A DNA stretch of 64,000 nt from CAWDZK01 sp963807005 (lineage in GTDB: Bacteria; Actinomycetota; Actinomycetes; JACCUZ01): assembly GCA_963807005.1 (NCBI GenBank), contig CAWDZK010000001.1, positions 744,001 to 808,000 of the forward strand, given 5' to 3'. Below the pieces are notes generated by a model. It saw only the letters and a list, made by a program, of their open reading frames with translations. It made no database searches and was not told the origin of the DNA. A program made the translations under genes and the position numbers. This document shows, piece by piece, positions 25,625-34,612 of this stretch. Position 1 is the first letter of the stretch, and each line of letters opens with the position of its first letter.

Positions 25625-28621
25625 ATGACGCGAGGGACGACGATGAAGAAGGCAGCTTCCTCTCTGTTGAGCGCAGCCGTGTTGGCCGCGCTGGCGGTCC
25701 TCGGCGGACCGGCGGGACCGGCCGACGCCGCGACGGTGTCGATCGACCTGCATGCCACGACCGGGACCATGAACCTTCCCGGCGAGCCGCTCCCCGTCCC
25801 CGTGTGGGGGTACAGCGAGGGAGCTGGCTCTGTGACGCGGCCGGGCGGCCCCACCCTGTACGTCGACCAGGATGACGAGGTCACCATCACCCTGCACAAC
25901 GACCTCGCCGCCGAGAGCAGTGGCCTGCTCGTCCAGGGCCAGCAGATGGTCCCGGACCGGACCGGCGCCGCACCGGGTGCGACCAAGGACTACACGTTTA
26001 CCGCGAGCAAGCCCGGGACCTACCTCTACGAGGCGGCCCTGCTGCCGAACGCCCAGCACCAGGTGGCCATGGGCCTGTACGGCGCGCTGGTGGTCCGGCC
26101 TGCCACGGCGGGCCGCGCCTACGGCTCGCCGGCGACTGCCTTCAACGACGAAGCGGTCCTGCTGCTCAGCGAGATCGACCCCGCACTCAACAAGAAGGCC
26201 GACAAGGCCGCGTTCGACATGCGCAAGCTCGCCCCCCGCTACTTCCTGGTCAACGGGCGGGTCCACCCGGCCACCACGCCGATCCTCACCACGGGGGGGC
26301 ACCAGGTGCTGCTGCGCTACGTGAACGCCGGCGTCGAGTACCGCTCGATGGCGGTCCTCGGTGCGGAGCAGAAGGTGATCGCGCTCGACGGCAGCCTCCT
26401 GGACTACTCGCGACGTTACGTCGCGGAGACGTTCGGTCCCGGGCAGACGGCGGACGCCCTGGTCACGGCTCCCGAGTCCGACACGGCCACCACGCTGTCC
26501 GTCTACGACGGCAGCTTGCGGCTGCGCAACAGCAACACCGCGGGTTTCGGCGGCATGCTGACCTCGATCGCGGTCGCACCGAGCCTGACCCCGCCGAGCG
26601 GTGACGTGGCCGGTCCGGTGACCAGTGCCGTCGCGCACGCCGGCGGCACCTTGACAGCCCACATCGACGACACCGCCCGTGGCGGCTCGGACGTCGCTGC
26701 GGCCGAGTACTTCCTCGACACGGTCGGCGCCGCGGGATCCGGGACCAGCATGGACCCGGTCACCGCACCGTTCGACGCGCCCAGCGAGGACGTCACCCTC
26801 GCGGTGGGCGTCCCCAGCGGTGAGCACGTGCTCTATGTCCGCGGTCAGGACGAGCACGGCAACTGGGGGGCGCTCAGCTCGGTGCTCGTCTCCGGCGGCG
26901 ACGCCGGTGGACCCGTCACCCGGTCCGCGACGCTCTCACCGCGGCTGACCAACCACAGCAACAGCGCGGGCGTCGCCGTCTCCGCGACCGCGGACGACAG
27001 CGCCACCGGTGGATCGAACATCGCTGCGGGCGAGTACAGCATCGACGGCGGAGCGTGGCAGCCGATGGCGGTGAACGTGTCGGCACCCGTGGCCAGCCTG
27101 GACGCGACCATCCCGGCAGCCGTCATCAACGGGATCGCGCCTGCCCCCGGACTCCCCGAGGGCACCCGGGTCGTCTCGATCCGGAGCCAGGACACGGCCG
27201 GGAACTGGGGCGACCCGATCACCGCCAACCTGGTGGTCGACATCACCGCTCCGACGACCGGAGGTGTGTCGGTCACCCCCGACCCGAACAACGGCGAGCT
27301 CCCGGTCAACGCGAGCTCCCCGGCGGTCCGGGTGACGGCCACGACCATGTCGGACCCGGTCACCAACACGGTCAACAGCCCCATCGCCGGGGCCGAGGTC
27401 TTCATCGACTCCGTGGGGGCCAACGGTTCGGGCATCCCGCTCAACGCGTCCGACGGGTCGTTCAACGACCCGTCGGAGGGTGGCTACGCCGACATCCCGC
27501 TGACGACAGTCCGGGCGCTGAGCGACGGCTCCCACACCCTCTCGGTGCACGCCAAGGACGCGGCCGGCAACTGGGGCGGCTTCGCCACAACGACCCTGCT
27601 CGTGGACAAGGTGCGTCCGGTGGTGTCCGGTGCGGCCGCGACACCGAACCCGTCCCAGGGTGCCCGATCGGTGACGCTGTCGGCGTCGGCGACGGACGGC
27701 GCGACGAACATCGTCCGGGCCGAGTGGTTCACCGGTGCCGACCCTGGGATCGGGAAGGCCACGGCGATGGCGGTGGCCGGACCGGGTCTCGGCCCGGTGC
27801 CGGTCACGGCGACCGTCGACACCAGCAGCTGGGCCGAGGGCTCGTACTCGCTCAAGGTGCGGGCCAGGGACGCCGCCGGCAACTGGTCGCCGACGGTGAG
27901 CCTCACCCTGACGGTGACCGCGACGCTGGAGTACTCCACAGTCGGCCTCACGAACCCGCCCGGTGTCTCCGGCACCGCTGACGACGCCGACATCTACCGG
28001 TGGAACGGGTCGGCGCACAGCCGGGTGATCGACATGACCGCCGCGCCGTACAACCTGCCCACCGGCGCGAACGTCGACGGCTTCGACCGGGTCAGCCCGA
28101 CCCAGTTCTACCTGTCCTTCAGCAACACCAGCACCACGGTGTCTGGGCTGGGTGCGGTGGCTGACGAGGACGTGATCTTCTGGAACGGCAGCGCATGGTC
28201 GATGTACTTCGACGGCTCCGCGCACGGGCTGACCAACGCCAACCTGGACCTCGACGCGATCAGCGTGGACGGCTCGACGCTGTACTTCTCCACGGTGGGG
28301 AACACCAACCCGCCCGGGGTCGGCGGGGCGGCCGACGACGCCGACATCTACAGCTGGAACGGGACGTCCTACGCCCGGGTCTGGGACGCCAGCGCGAACG
28401 GGTTCGCCGCCGCTGCCAACGTCGACGGCTTCGTCCGGGTCGACGCGACCCACTTCTACCTGTCCTTCAGCCCGACCACCACCACGGTGCCAGGGCTCGG
28501 GGCCGTGGAGGACGAGGACGTCGTCTACAACAACGCCGGCAGGTGGTCCGTCTACTTCGACGGGACCGCCCACGGGCTGACAGCCGGCAACCTCGACGTG
28601 GACGCGTTCGATGTCCCGTGA
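25625..28621 (+). CDS. Secreted protein C: two ligand-free cupredoxin domains, four Ig-like repeats, C-terminal Asp-rich module
   Basis: 998 residues. Signal peptide with cleavage near ADA-ATV (residue 36). Residues about 38-325 are two cupredoxin domains homologous to the N-terminal part of protein B (PGTYLYEAALLPNAQHQVAMGLYGALVV; YRSMAVLGAEQKVIALDG), but all expected copper histidines and the cysteine are replaced. Four Ig-like repeats follow (about 330-765), each closing with a D-x-(A/H)-G-NWG motif. The last 231 residues are the module shared with the surface protein and the protease. I infer a structural partner or surface tether for the A/B pair. ATG 25625 has GGGAG five bases upstream; ATG 25643 is an in-frame alternative. 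Confidence 0.83.
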   Translation: MTRGTTMKKAASSLLSAAVLAALAVLGGPAGPADAATVSIDLHATTGTMNLPGEPLPVPVWGYSEGAGSVTRPGGPTLYVDQDDEVTITLHNDLAAESSGLLVQGQQMVPDRTGAAPGATKDYTFTASKPGTYLYEAALLPNAQHQVAMGLYGALVVRPATAGRAYGSPATAFNDEAVLLLSEIDPALNKKADKAAFDMRKLAPRYFLVNGRVHPATTPILTTGGHQVLLRYVNAGVEYRSMAVLGAEQKVIALDGSLLDYSRRYVAETFGPGQTADALVTAPESDTATTLSVYDGSLRLRNSNTAGFGGMLTSIAVAPSLTPPSGDVAGPVTSAVAHAGGTLTAHIDDTARGGSDVAAAEYFLDTVGAAGSGTSMDPVTAPFDAPSEDVTLAVGVPSGEHVLYVRGQDEHGNWGALSSVLVSGGDAGGPVTRSATLSPRLTNHSNSAGVAVSATADDSATGGSNIAAGEYSIDGGAWQPMAVNVSAPVASLDATIPAAVINGIAPAPGLPEGTRVVSIRSQDTAGNWGDPITANLVVDITAPTTGGVSVTPDPNNGELPVNASSPAVRVTATTMSDPVTNTVNSPIAGAEVFIDSVGANGSGIPLNASDGSFNDPSEGGYADIPLTTVRALSDGSHTLSVHAKDAAGNWGGFATTTLLVDKVRPVVSGAAATPNPSQGARSVTLSASATDGATNIVRAEWFTGADPGIGKATAMAVAGPGLGPVPVTATVDTSSWAEGSYSLKVRARDAAGNWSPTVSLTLTVTATLEYSTVGLTNPPGVSGTADDADIYRWNGSAHSRVIDMTAAPYNLPTGANVDGFDRVSPTQFYLSFSNTSTTVSGLGAVADEDVIFWNGSAWSMYFDGSAHGLTNANLDLDAISVDGSTLYFSTVGNTNPPGVGGAADDADIYSWNGTSYARVWDASANGFAAAANVDGFVRVDATHFYLSFSPTTTTVPGLGAVEDEDVVYNNAGRWSVYFDGTAHGLTAGNLDVDAFDVP
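27926..28618 (+). repeat. 231-codon C-terminal module, copy 2 (protein C)
   Basis: Exactly 693 bases, aligned without gaps to the copies at 22164 and 32763. Long stretches are near-identical at the nucleotide level, pointing to recent duplication or gene conversion. Confidence 0.9.
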
Positions 28622-28626
28622 TGACT

Positions 28627-28668
28627 GGGCCGGCCGGCCCCAATCTCCCCCCCGGGGACGGCCGGCCC
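28627..28668 (+). terminator. GC-rich hairpin between protein C and the anchored protein
   Basis: GGGCCGGCC (28627-28635) pairs with GGCCGGCCC (28660-28668) directly after the protein C stop codon. There is no T tract, so it may attenuate or stabilise the mRNA rather than end transcription; it occupies the only gap above 45 bases inside the operon. Confidence 0.45.
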
Positions 28669-28690
28669 GTACCGAAGGAGAACGATCCCG

Positions 28691-29200
28691 GTGAGCACTG
28701 CCACCTTGCCCGAGTCCGTCGTCGAGCCACCGGAGCCGGTGCCGCACCGGCGTCGGCGCTGGACGGTGATCGTCGTGGTGCTCGCGCTGCTCGCCGGGGG
28801 GTTCGTCGGCCACCACCTGCTGACGGGCAAGAAGGCGGACATCCGGTCGGAGACGACCGTGGTCGATGCCGAGGGGCTGGCCGCGCGCTACGGCATCCAG
28901 GTGTCGCTGCTCGCCGTCACGGCGGCCGGCGGGCTGATCGAGTTCCGCTACCAGGTGGTGGACCCGGACAAGGCCGACCCGCTGCGGCACGACCTGAAGC
29001 TGCTCCCAGCCCTCGTGGTGGAGCACTCCGGTGCCACCCTGGTGCTGTCCTCGCTCCCGCACAGCCACGGGCGCGGCACCCGGCTGGGTGGCACCTACTT
29101 CCTGCTCTTCCCCAACGCCCGTAACGCCATCCATCGCGGCGATCTCGTGACCCTGGTGATCGGGGACGTCCGGCTCGAGCACCTCGAGGCCCAGGGATGA
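28691..29200 (+). CDS. Single-pass membrane-anchored protein of unknown function
   Basis: 169 residues. A short basic cytoplasmic N-terminus (HRRRR, residues 19-23), one membrane helix (about 25-44, VIVVVLALLAGGFVGHHLL) and an extracytoplasmic beta-rich domain of about 125 residues. I do not recognise the family. SSLPHSHGRG contains two histidines that could bind metal. The GTG start has GAAGGAG about ten bases upstream. The stop overlaps the ATG of copC-copD (ATGA), so it is tightly coupled to copper handling; a chaperone or assembly role is possible but only inferred. Confidence 0.75.
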   Translation: MSTATLPESVVEPPEPVPHRRRRWTVIVVVLALLAGGFVGHHLLTGKKADIRSETTVVDAEGLAARYGIQVSLLAVTAAGGLIEFRYQVVDPDKADPLRHDLKLLPALVVEHSGATLVLSSLPHSHGRGTRLGGTYFLLFPNARNAIHRGDLVTLVIGDVRLEHLEAQG

Positions 29201-31059
29201 GTCCGGGCCGGCACCGGGGGGCGGCGCGGCTGGCGCTGACCCTGGTGTCGGTGGTCTGCGCGCTCTTCGTCGCAGCGGCCCCGGCCGTTGCGCACAGCGA
29301 GCTGGAGCGGTCCGACCCACCCAACGGCGGCATGGTGGCGGTCGGACGGACCGTCCTCACCGCCTGGTTTGCCCAGCCGATCAGCACCGATGCGAGCACC
29401 TACGACCTGCGCACCGAGGACGGCGAGCGGCTGCCCGTATCGGCCCGGAACACCGCGAGCGGCGGCGGACGTGTGGTCACGCTGGACACCGGCCCGCTCG
29501 GCAAAGGGACCTATGTGCTGAGCTGGCGGGTCCTGTCCCTCGACGACGGTCACCCGTCCAGCGGCTCGATCGTGTTCGGCGCGGGAGTGCGGCCCGCGGT
29601 CGTCCCGTCCGGCTCCGGCGGGCTGCCGGACGCCCCGGGCTTCCTGCTCCGGTCGCTGGACCTCACGGCCCTCCTGCTCGCCTTCGGGGCGCTGGCCGTC
29701 TCCGGTCGGGTGCTCGGCTCGATGGGGGAGGTGGGCCGCCGCCCGCGCGACCGGGCCCGCAGGATCGGAGCGTTCGCCACCGCCGCCGTCGTCGTCACCG
29801 GTGCCCTCACACCGTTCGTCCGCACCCCGCGCGGCGGCTCGCTCGGTGCCTGGACGAGAGAGATCTGGGCGACACTGACCGGGACGCCGTGGGGCCACCT
29901 GTGGCTCGTCCGTGAGGTCGCTCTCGCCGTCGCCATGGGCGCCCTCTGGCCCTGGCTGTCGCGACGCAGCGCTCCTCCCGCCCGGGTGCGGCTTGCCGCC
30001 GCCGCGCTGGTCGCTGCCACGGTGCTGGAGTCGTGGGCCGGGCACGCCTCGTCCCTCCCCTCCCGGACGGCGCCGGCCGTCCTGGCGTCAGCCACTCACG
30101 TGGTCGCCGCGGGTGCCTGGGCCGGCGGCCTCGCGGTGCTGGCCCTGTGCGTGCTGCCCGTCACCCGCAGGGAGCCGGACCTGCGCGGTCCGGTGCTGGC
30201 GTCGGTCTGGCGCACCTTCAGCCCGCGGGCTGCGGTGGCTTCCGTCGTCGTGCTGGCCACTGGTCTGTACGAGGCCGGCCGGCACGTCCCGGACCTGGAC
30301 TCGGTCACCTCGACGGTGTACGGCGGCGCGGTGGCCGGCAAGACCCTGCTCGTCGTCCTGGCCCTGGCGCTCGCCGGTGTGAACACCCTGGTCGTCAACC
30401 CCCGGCTGGCCTCCAGGGTGGGCCGCCTGCTCGGACGGCCCGACGGCTGGGCCCCGGTGTCGCTGCGCCGGTTCGGCACGGTCGTGCTCGTCGAGATGGT
30501 GGTGCTCCTCGTCGCGGCGGGAGCGGCCGCCGTGCTGACCTCCGTCCCGACCGCGCGCGAGGTGACGTCGGCCACGACGGCGACCGCACCCCAGGTCGAC
30601 AGCGTGGACGGGCTCTTCATCACGGTGGAGTCGCTCCCCGCAGGGCCGGAGCACGGTCGGCTGGTGGTGCACGTCCAGGCCACGGTGCTTCCCGAACCGG
30701 CGCCGGTACGCGGTGTGCACGTCCTGCTCGCCGGTCCGGGAAAGGCGTCCGCCTCCCTGGACCTGGACGCGGTCGAGCCCGGTCAGTACGAGGCAGAGAC
30801 CCCGGTGGCGACGCCGGGACGATGGAAGGCGTGGGTTGCCGTGCAACGCGAAGGACTCCCCGATGTCGTGTCGCAGGTGCGGTGGAAGGTGGCGCCGTCG
30901 GCGTCCGGAGCGGCCGGACCGCTGGAGGTCGTGACCACGAGCCTGGCGCTGCTCCTGCTGACGGGTCTCTCCGCGGCCGTCTGGCTGGTCGCCCGGAGGC
31001 GAGCAGAGCCCGAGCCGCTCGGCGAGGTAGTCCTCGTCCGCGAGAGGAGCGCGCGATGA
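29197..31059 (+). CDS. CopC-CopD fusion copper-handling membrane protein
   Basis: 620 residues. Signal peptide ends at VA-HSELERSDP, leaving His33 as a probable N-terminal copper ligand; the CopC domain (about 33-130) also has DDGHPSSGSIVFG (D117, H119), the classical Cu(II) site. A CopD domain (about 150-460) with around eight membrane helices follows, with AGHASS and THVVAAGAWAGGL. An extra C-terminal extracytoplasmic domain (about 480-585) resembles FixH/YtkA-type beta-sandwiches and is followed by a final helix. CopCD proteins import or relay copper across the membrane; here the likely client is the oxidase pair encoded upstream. It overlaps both neighbours by four bases. Confidence 0.9.
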   Translation: MSPGRHRGAARLALTLVSVVCALFVAAAPAVAHSELERSDPPNGGMVAVGRTVLTAWFAQPISTDASTYDLRTEDGERLPVSARNTASGGGRVVTLDTGPLGKGTYVLSWRVLSLDDGHPSSGSIVFGAGVRPAVVPSGSGGLPDAPGFLLRSLDLTALLLAFGALAVSGRVLGSMGEVGRRPRDRARRIGAFATAAVVVTGALTPFVRTPRGGSLGAWTREIWATLTGTPWGHLWLVREVALAVAMGALWPWLSRRSAPPARVRLAAAALVAATVLESWAGHASSLPSRTAPAVLASATHVVAAGAWAGGLAVLALCVLPVTRREPDLRGPVLASVWRTFSPRAAVASVVVLATGLYEAGRHVPDLDSVTSTVYGGAVAGKTLLVVLALALAGVNTLVVNPRLASRVGRLLGRPDGWAPVSLRRFGTVVLVEMVVLLVAAGAAAVLTSVPTAREVTSATTATAPQVDSVDGLFITVESLPAGPEHGRLVVHVQATVLPEPAPVRGVHVLLAGPGKASASLDLDAVEPGQYEAETPVATPGRWKAWVAVQREGLPDVVSQVRWKVAPSASGAAGPLEVVTTSLALLLLTGLSAAVWLVARRRAEPEPLGEVVLVRERSAR

Positions 31060-33458
31060 GAAGGCTCCTCGCTGGCGCCGTCACCGCTCTCCTGCTGGCG
31101 ACCGTGACGGCGCCGCAGGTCTCGGCGGCTGCGACGCAGAAGCCGGTCCCGAGGACGATGGGTGCCGAGCTCGAGGCACTGCTCGACGCGACCGGGTCCG
31201 GCGACCCGGTGTCGGTCGTCGTCACGCTCCGGACCCGGGCCGACCTCCGCGGGATCCGCAAGCTGCCCCGGAAGTCGCGACTGAAGGCCGTGATCAGCGG
31301 CCTGCAGACCGCCGCCGGCACGTCGCAGCGTCCGGTGCGGACCCGGCTGCGCGCACTGTCTCGTCAGGGAAAGGTGATGGACAGCACCCCGCTCTGGATC
31401 GTCAACGGGCTGGCCGTGACCGCGGACCCCGCAGTCATCCGCGAGCTGGCGGCCCGCCCCGACGTGGCGAGCGTCGTGCCGGACGCGGTGCCGCTCGTCC
31501 CGGCGGCCGGCTCCGCAGAGCCCAACCAGGCGGCCATCGGGGCTCCGTCGCTCTGGAACCTGGGCCAGACCGGTCAGGGCGTCGTCGTGGCCAGCCTCGA
31601 CACCGGCGTCGACGTGTCGCACCCGGACCTCGCGGCCCGCTGGCGGGGCGGTGGCAACAGCTGGTTCGACCCGTACGGGCAGCACCCGACGACGCCCACC
31701 GACCTCTCGGGTCACGGCACCGCGACGATGGGCGTGATGGTCGGCGGCGACGCGGGCGGGACGTCGATCGGGACCGCGCCGGGAGCGACCTGGATCGCCG
31801 CCAAGGTCTTCAACGACTCGGGCACGGCGACCGCCACAGCGGTCCACCAGGCGTTCCAGTGGGTGCTCGACCCCGACGGGGACCCCACGACGGACGACGC
31901 CCCGACGGTCGTCAACGGCTCCTGGTCGATCGGTGCCGGGCCCGGTTGCGACCTGTCCTTCCAGCCGGACGTCGCGGCCCTGCGCGCAGCCGGGATCCTG
32001 CCGGTCTTCGCTGCCGGCAACTTCGGTCCGGGCGCCTCGACCAGCGTGAGCCCGGCCAACTACCCGGAGTCGCTGGCCGTCGGCGCCGTATCGGCCACCA
32101 ACCGGGTCGTCGGGTCGAGCAGCCGCGGACCCTCGACCTGCGGTGGGCGCACCCGCGTCTACCCGGACCTCGTCGCCCCCGGTGTCGACGTGTACACCGC
32201 CGAGCGGTACGGGATGTACCAGTACGCGTCCGGGACTTCGCTCGCGGCCCCGCACGCCGCGGGGGCGTTGGCGCTGCTGCTGGGTGCGCGCCCCGGCCTG
32301 ACGGCCGACGAGCAGCTGGCCGCCCTGACCGGCACGGCCCGCGACCTCGGAACCGCCGGCCCCGATCCTGACTACGGCAGCGGCCTGCTGGACGCGGTTG
32401 CCGCATACCAGTCGCTCGGGCCGCCGCCACCGCCACCGGCGGACTTCGGCCTGACTCTCGCTCCGGCAGAGGCCGGAACGACACCCGGTGGGACGGCGAC
32501 CTGGACCGTGCAGGTCACAGCGGTGAACGGCTTCAGCGGGGACGTGTCCCTGTCGGCATCCGGGCCAGGCACCAACCAGGCGACGTCGACGTTCGACCCG
32601 GCCGTGGTCACTGCAGGCTCCGGTCAGTCCCAGCTGGCCCTGACCACGTCCCCGGCCGCCGCTCCCGGCAGCTACCCCCTGACGGTGACCGCCGTTGGCG
32701 GCGGTCTCACCAGGACCGCGGACGCCGCTCTCGTCCTGACGGCCCCCGTGGTCCCGGAGTCGCTCGAGCTGTCCACCCTTGGCAACACGAAGCTGCCCGG
32801 TGTCTCCGGCACGGCTGACGACGCCGACATCTACCGGTGGAGCGGATCGGCGTACAGCCGGGCTATCGACGTCTCGGCGGCGCCGTACAAGCTGCCGAGC
32901 GGGGCGAACGTCGACGGGTTCGACCGGCTGAACGCGACCCAGTTCTACCTGTCCTTCAGCAACACCAGCACCACGGTGCCGGGGATCGGCACGGTGCAGG
33001 ACGAGGACGTCCTCTTCTGGGACGGCAGTGCCTGGTCGGTGTTCTTCGACGGCACCGCGCACGGGCTGACCAGCAGCAGCCTGGACATCGACGCGATCAG
33101 CGTGGCCGGGTCGACGCTGTACTTCTCCACGTTCGGCAACACCAACCCACCGGGGGTGGGGGGCACGGCCGACGACGCCGACATCTACAGCTGGAACGGC
33201 ACGTCCTACGCCCGGGTCTGGGACGCCACCGCGAACGGGCTCTCTTCAGCAGCCAACGTGGACGGCTACGTCCGGGTGGACGCGACGCACTTCTACCTGT
33301 CCTTCAGCCCGACGACCACCACGGTGCCCGGGCTCGGGGCCGTGGAGGACGAGGACGTCGTCTACACCAACGGCGGCACCTGGTCGGTCTTCTTCGACGG
33401 CACCGCCCACGGGCTGACCCCAGGAAACCTCGACGTGGACGCGTTCGACGTGGTCTAG
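31056..33458 (+). CDS. Secreted subtilisin-like (S8) serine protease with C-terminal Asp-rich module
   Basis: 800 residues. Signal peptide to about residue 26; an I9-type propeptide (about 50-150, VSVVVTLRTRADL... VASVVPDAV); catalytic domain (about 160-410) with D182 in ASLDTGVDVSHPD, H220 in DLSGHGTATMG, oxyanion N322 in FAAGNFG and S395 in ASGTSLAAPHAAG. A Pro-rich linker, an Ig-like domain (about 435-560) and the 231-residue shared module complete it. It may mature or shed the co-encoded surface proteins; that is inference from context. ATG 31056 overlaps the copCD stop (ATGA). Last gene of the operon. Confidence 0.92.
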   Translation: MRRLLAGAVTALLLATVTAPQVSAAATQKPVPRTMGAELEALLDATGSGDPVSVVVTLRTRADLRGIRKLPRKSRLKAVISGLQTAAGTSQRPVRTRLRALSRQGKVMDSTPLWIVNGLAVTADPAVIRELAARPDVASVVPDAVPLVPAAGSAEPNQAAIGAPSLWNLGQTGQGVVVASLDTGVDVSHPDLAARWRGGGNSWFDPYGQHPTTPTDLSGHGTATMGVMVGGDAGGTSIGTAPGATWIAAKVFNDSGTATATAVHQAFQWVLDPDGDPTTDDAPTVVNGSWSIGAGPGCDLSFQPDVAALRAAGILPVFAAGNFGPGASTSVSPANYPESLAVGAVSATNRVVGSSSRGPSTCGGRTRVYPDLVAPGVDVYTAERYGMYQYASGTSLAAPHAAGALALLLGARPGLTADEQLAALTGTARDLGTAGPDPDYGSGLLDAVAAYQSLGPPPPPPADFGLTLAPAEAGTTPGGTATWTVQVTAVNGFSGDVSLSASGPGTNQATSTFDPAVVTAGSGQSQLALTTSPAAAPGSYPLTVTAVGGGLTRTADAALVLTAPVVPESLELSTLGNTKLPGVSGTADDADIYRWSGSAYSRAIDVSAAPYKLPSGANVDGFDRLNATQFYLSFSNTSTTVPGIGTVQDEDVLFWDGSAWSVFFDGTAHGLTSSSLDIDAISVAGSTLYFSTFGNTNPPGVGGTADDADIYSWNGTSYARVWDATANGLSSAANVDGYVRVDATHFYLSFSPTTTTVPGLGAVEDEDVVYTNGGTWSVFFDGTAHGLTPGNLDVDAFDVV
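32763..33455 (+). repeat. 231-codon C-terminal module, copy 3 (protease)
   Basis: Exactly 693 bases, ending DVDAFDVV. It carries the same two tandem units as the copies at 22164 and 27926, with no insertion or deletion relative to them. Confidence 0.9.
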
Positions 33459-33508
33459 CAGCGGGGCCGACCCCACCTGTCTGGCAGCGTTCGACGGAGG
33501 CGCAACGC

Positions 33509-34612
33509 TCAGGCCGACGCTGCGCGGGCCGGGATCGGCGCGGTCGCCCGGACCGGGTCACGCAGCGGCAGTCGGAGGCCTACCAGCGCCCCCCCCAGCC
33601 GGGACCGGGTCACGACGACGTCGCCGCCATGCGCCTCCGCCGCCGCCCGCACGTAGGAGAGCCCGAGACCGGTGCCACTGCGGTCGTCGCCCTTGCGCCA
33701 GAACCGCTGGAACACGTGCGAGGCGTCGGCGGGCGAGATACCGGGACCGCCGTCAGCGACTCCCAGCAGGACGCAGTCGTCGTCGCGGCGACAGACCAGC
33801 CGGATCTCGTCGTCAGCCTCGGTCACCGCCACGGCGTTCTCGATCAGGGCGTCGAGCGCGATCCGCGCCACGTCGTCGTCGACGGTCAGCTTCAGGTTCT
33901 CGGGGGCATCGATCGACCAGCGACGCTGCACCGAGACCGACCACCGGTCGTGCACGTCGGTCGCGAGCTGGGTGAGGTCGACCAACCTGGGGGACAGGAC
34001 GTCCGGGCGCTCCAGCTCAGCGATCGCGAGCAGCCGGCTGGCCATCCGGCCGATCCGGTCCAGCTCGGCAAGCGCGACATCGGTGTCGTGCTGCACCAGC
34101 TCGTCGTCCGTGGACTCCTTGATCAGCTCGATGTGTCCCCGAGCGATCGTCAGAGGCGTCCGCAGGGCGTGCGAGGTGTCCCGCGCCAGCTCGTGCTCGT
34201 GCAGCCGACGATCCCGTTCGAGCCGGGCCAGGTGCTCGACCTGTCGCTGCATGGCGAAGCGGCGCCGCGCATGCCAGATCATGGCCCCGAGGATCGCCGG
34301 CATGAGCGCGATCTCGAACAGTTCGTCACCTGGGATTCGACCCTCGGCCCAGTGCATGTAGAAGATGACGCCCGTCGCCAGCACGATGGCGACCAGAACC
34401 GCGATGGTCACCGCGAGCGACCAGACCCGGAAGCCGTAGACGGCGGCAAAGCTTACGAACAACACGTGGTACGGGACGGTCTCGTAGCCGTCCATGACCA
34501 GCGTGGCGTACAGCAGCGCCAAGATCCAGGCTGCGAAAGTGAGGTCCACCCCCAGGCGCCACCGGGGGCTCCTGGTCGCGGCGACCTCAGACAGCGAGGG
34601 CGTAGCCGACAT
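33509..34612 (-). CDS. Sensor histidine kinase next to the copper/surface operon
   Basis: 367 residues. Four or five membrane helices occupy residues 22-115 with almost no extracytoplasmic domain. HisKA follows with DTSHALRTPLTIARGH (His148), then HATPase motifs NAVAVTE, DGGPGIS, SGTGLGLSY. No HAMP is evident. The start overlaps the response regulator gene by 26 bases. It is convergent with the surface-protein operon and points at the ferric-reductase gene through the regulator; I infer that the pair controls one or both. Confidence 0.92.
   Translation of the reverse strand: MSATPSLSEVAATRSPRWRLGVDLTFAAWILALLYATLVMDGYETVPYHVLFVSFAAVYGFRVWSLAVTIAVLVAIVLATGVIFYMHWAEGRIPGDELFEIALMPAILGAMIWHARRRFAMQRQVEHLARLERDRRLHEHELARDTSHALRTPLTIARGHIELIKESTDDELVQHDTDVALAELDRIGRMASRLLAIAELERPDVLSPRLVDLTQLATDVHDRWSVSVQRRWSIDAPENLKLTVDDDVARIALDALIENAVAVTEADDEIRLVCRRDDDCVLLGVADGGPGISPADASHVFQRFWRKGDDRSGTGLGLSYVRAAAEAHGGDVVVTRSRLGGALVGLRLPLRDPVRATAPIPARAASA

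Noticed and set aside
22900..28621. Direct assignment to the MnxG manganese oxidase family
   Set aside because: Only the number of cupredoxin domains and the context are suggestive; I see no MnxG-specific motif and cannot run a comparison.
28627..28668. True rho-independent terminator splitting the surface/copper operon
   Set aside because: The hairpin lacks a following T tract and the downstream genes are tightly coupled and functionally related, so I treat it as weak or regulatory at most.
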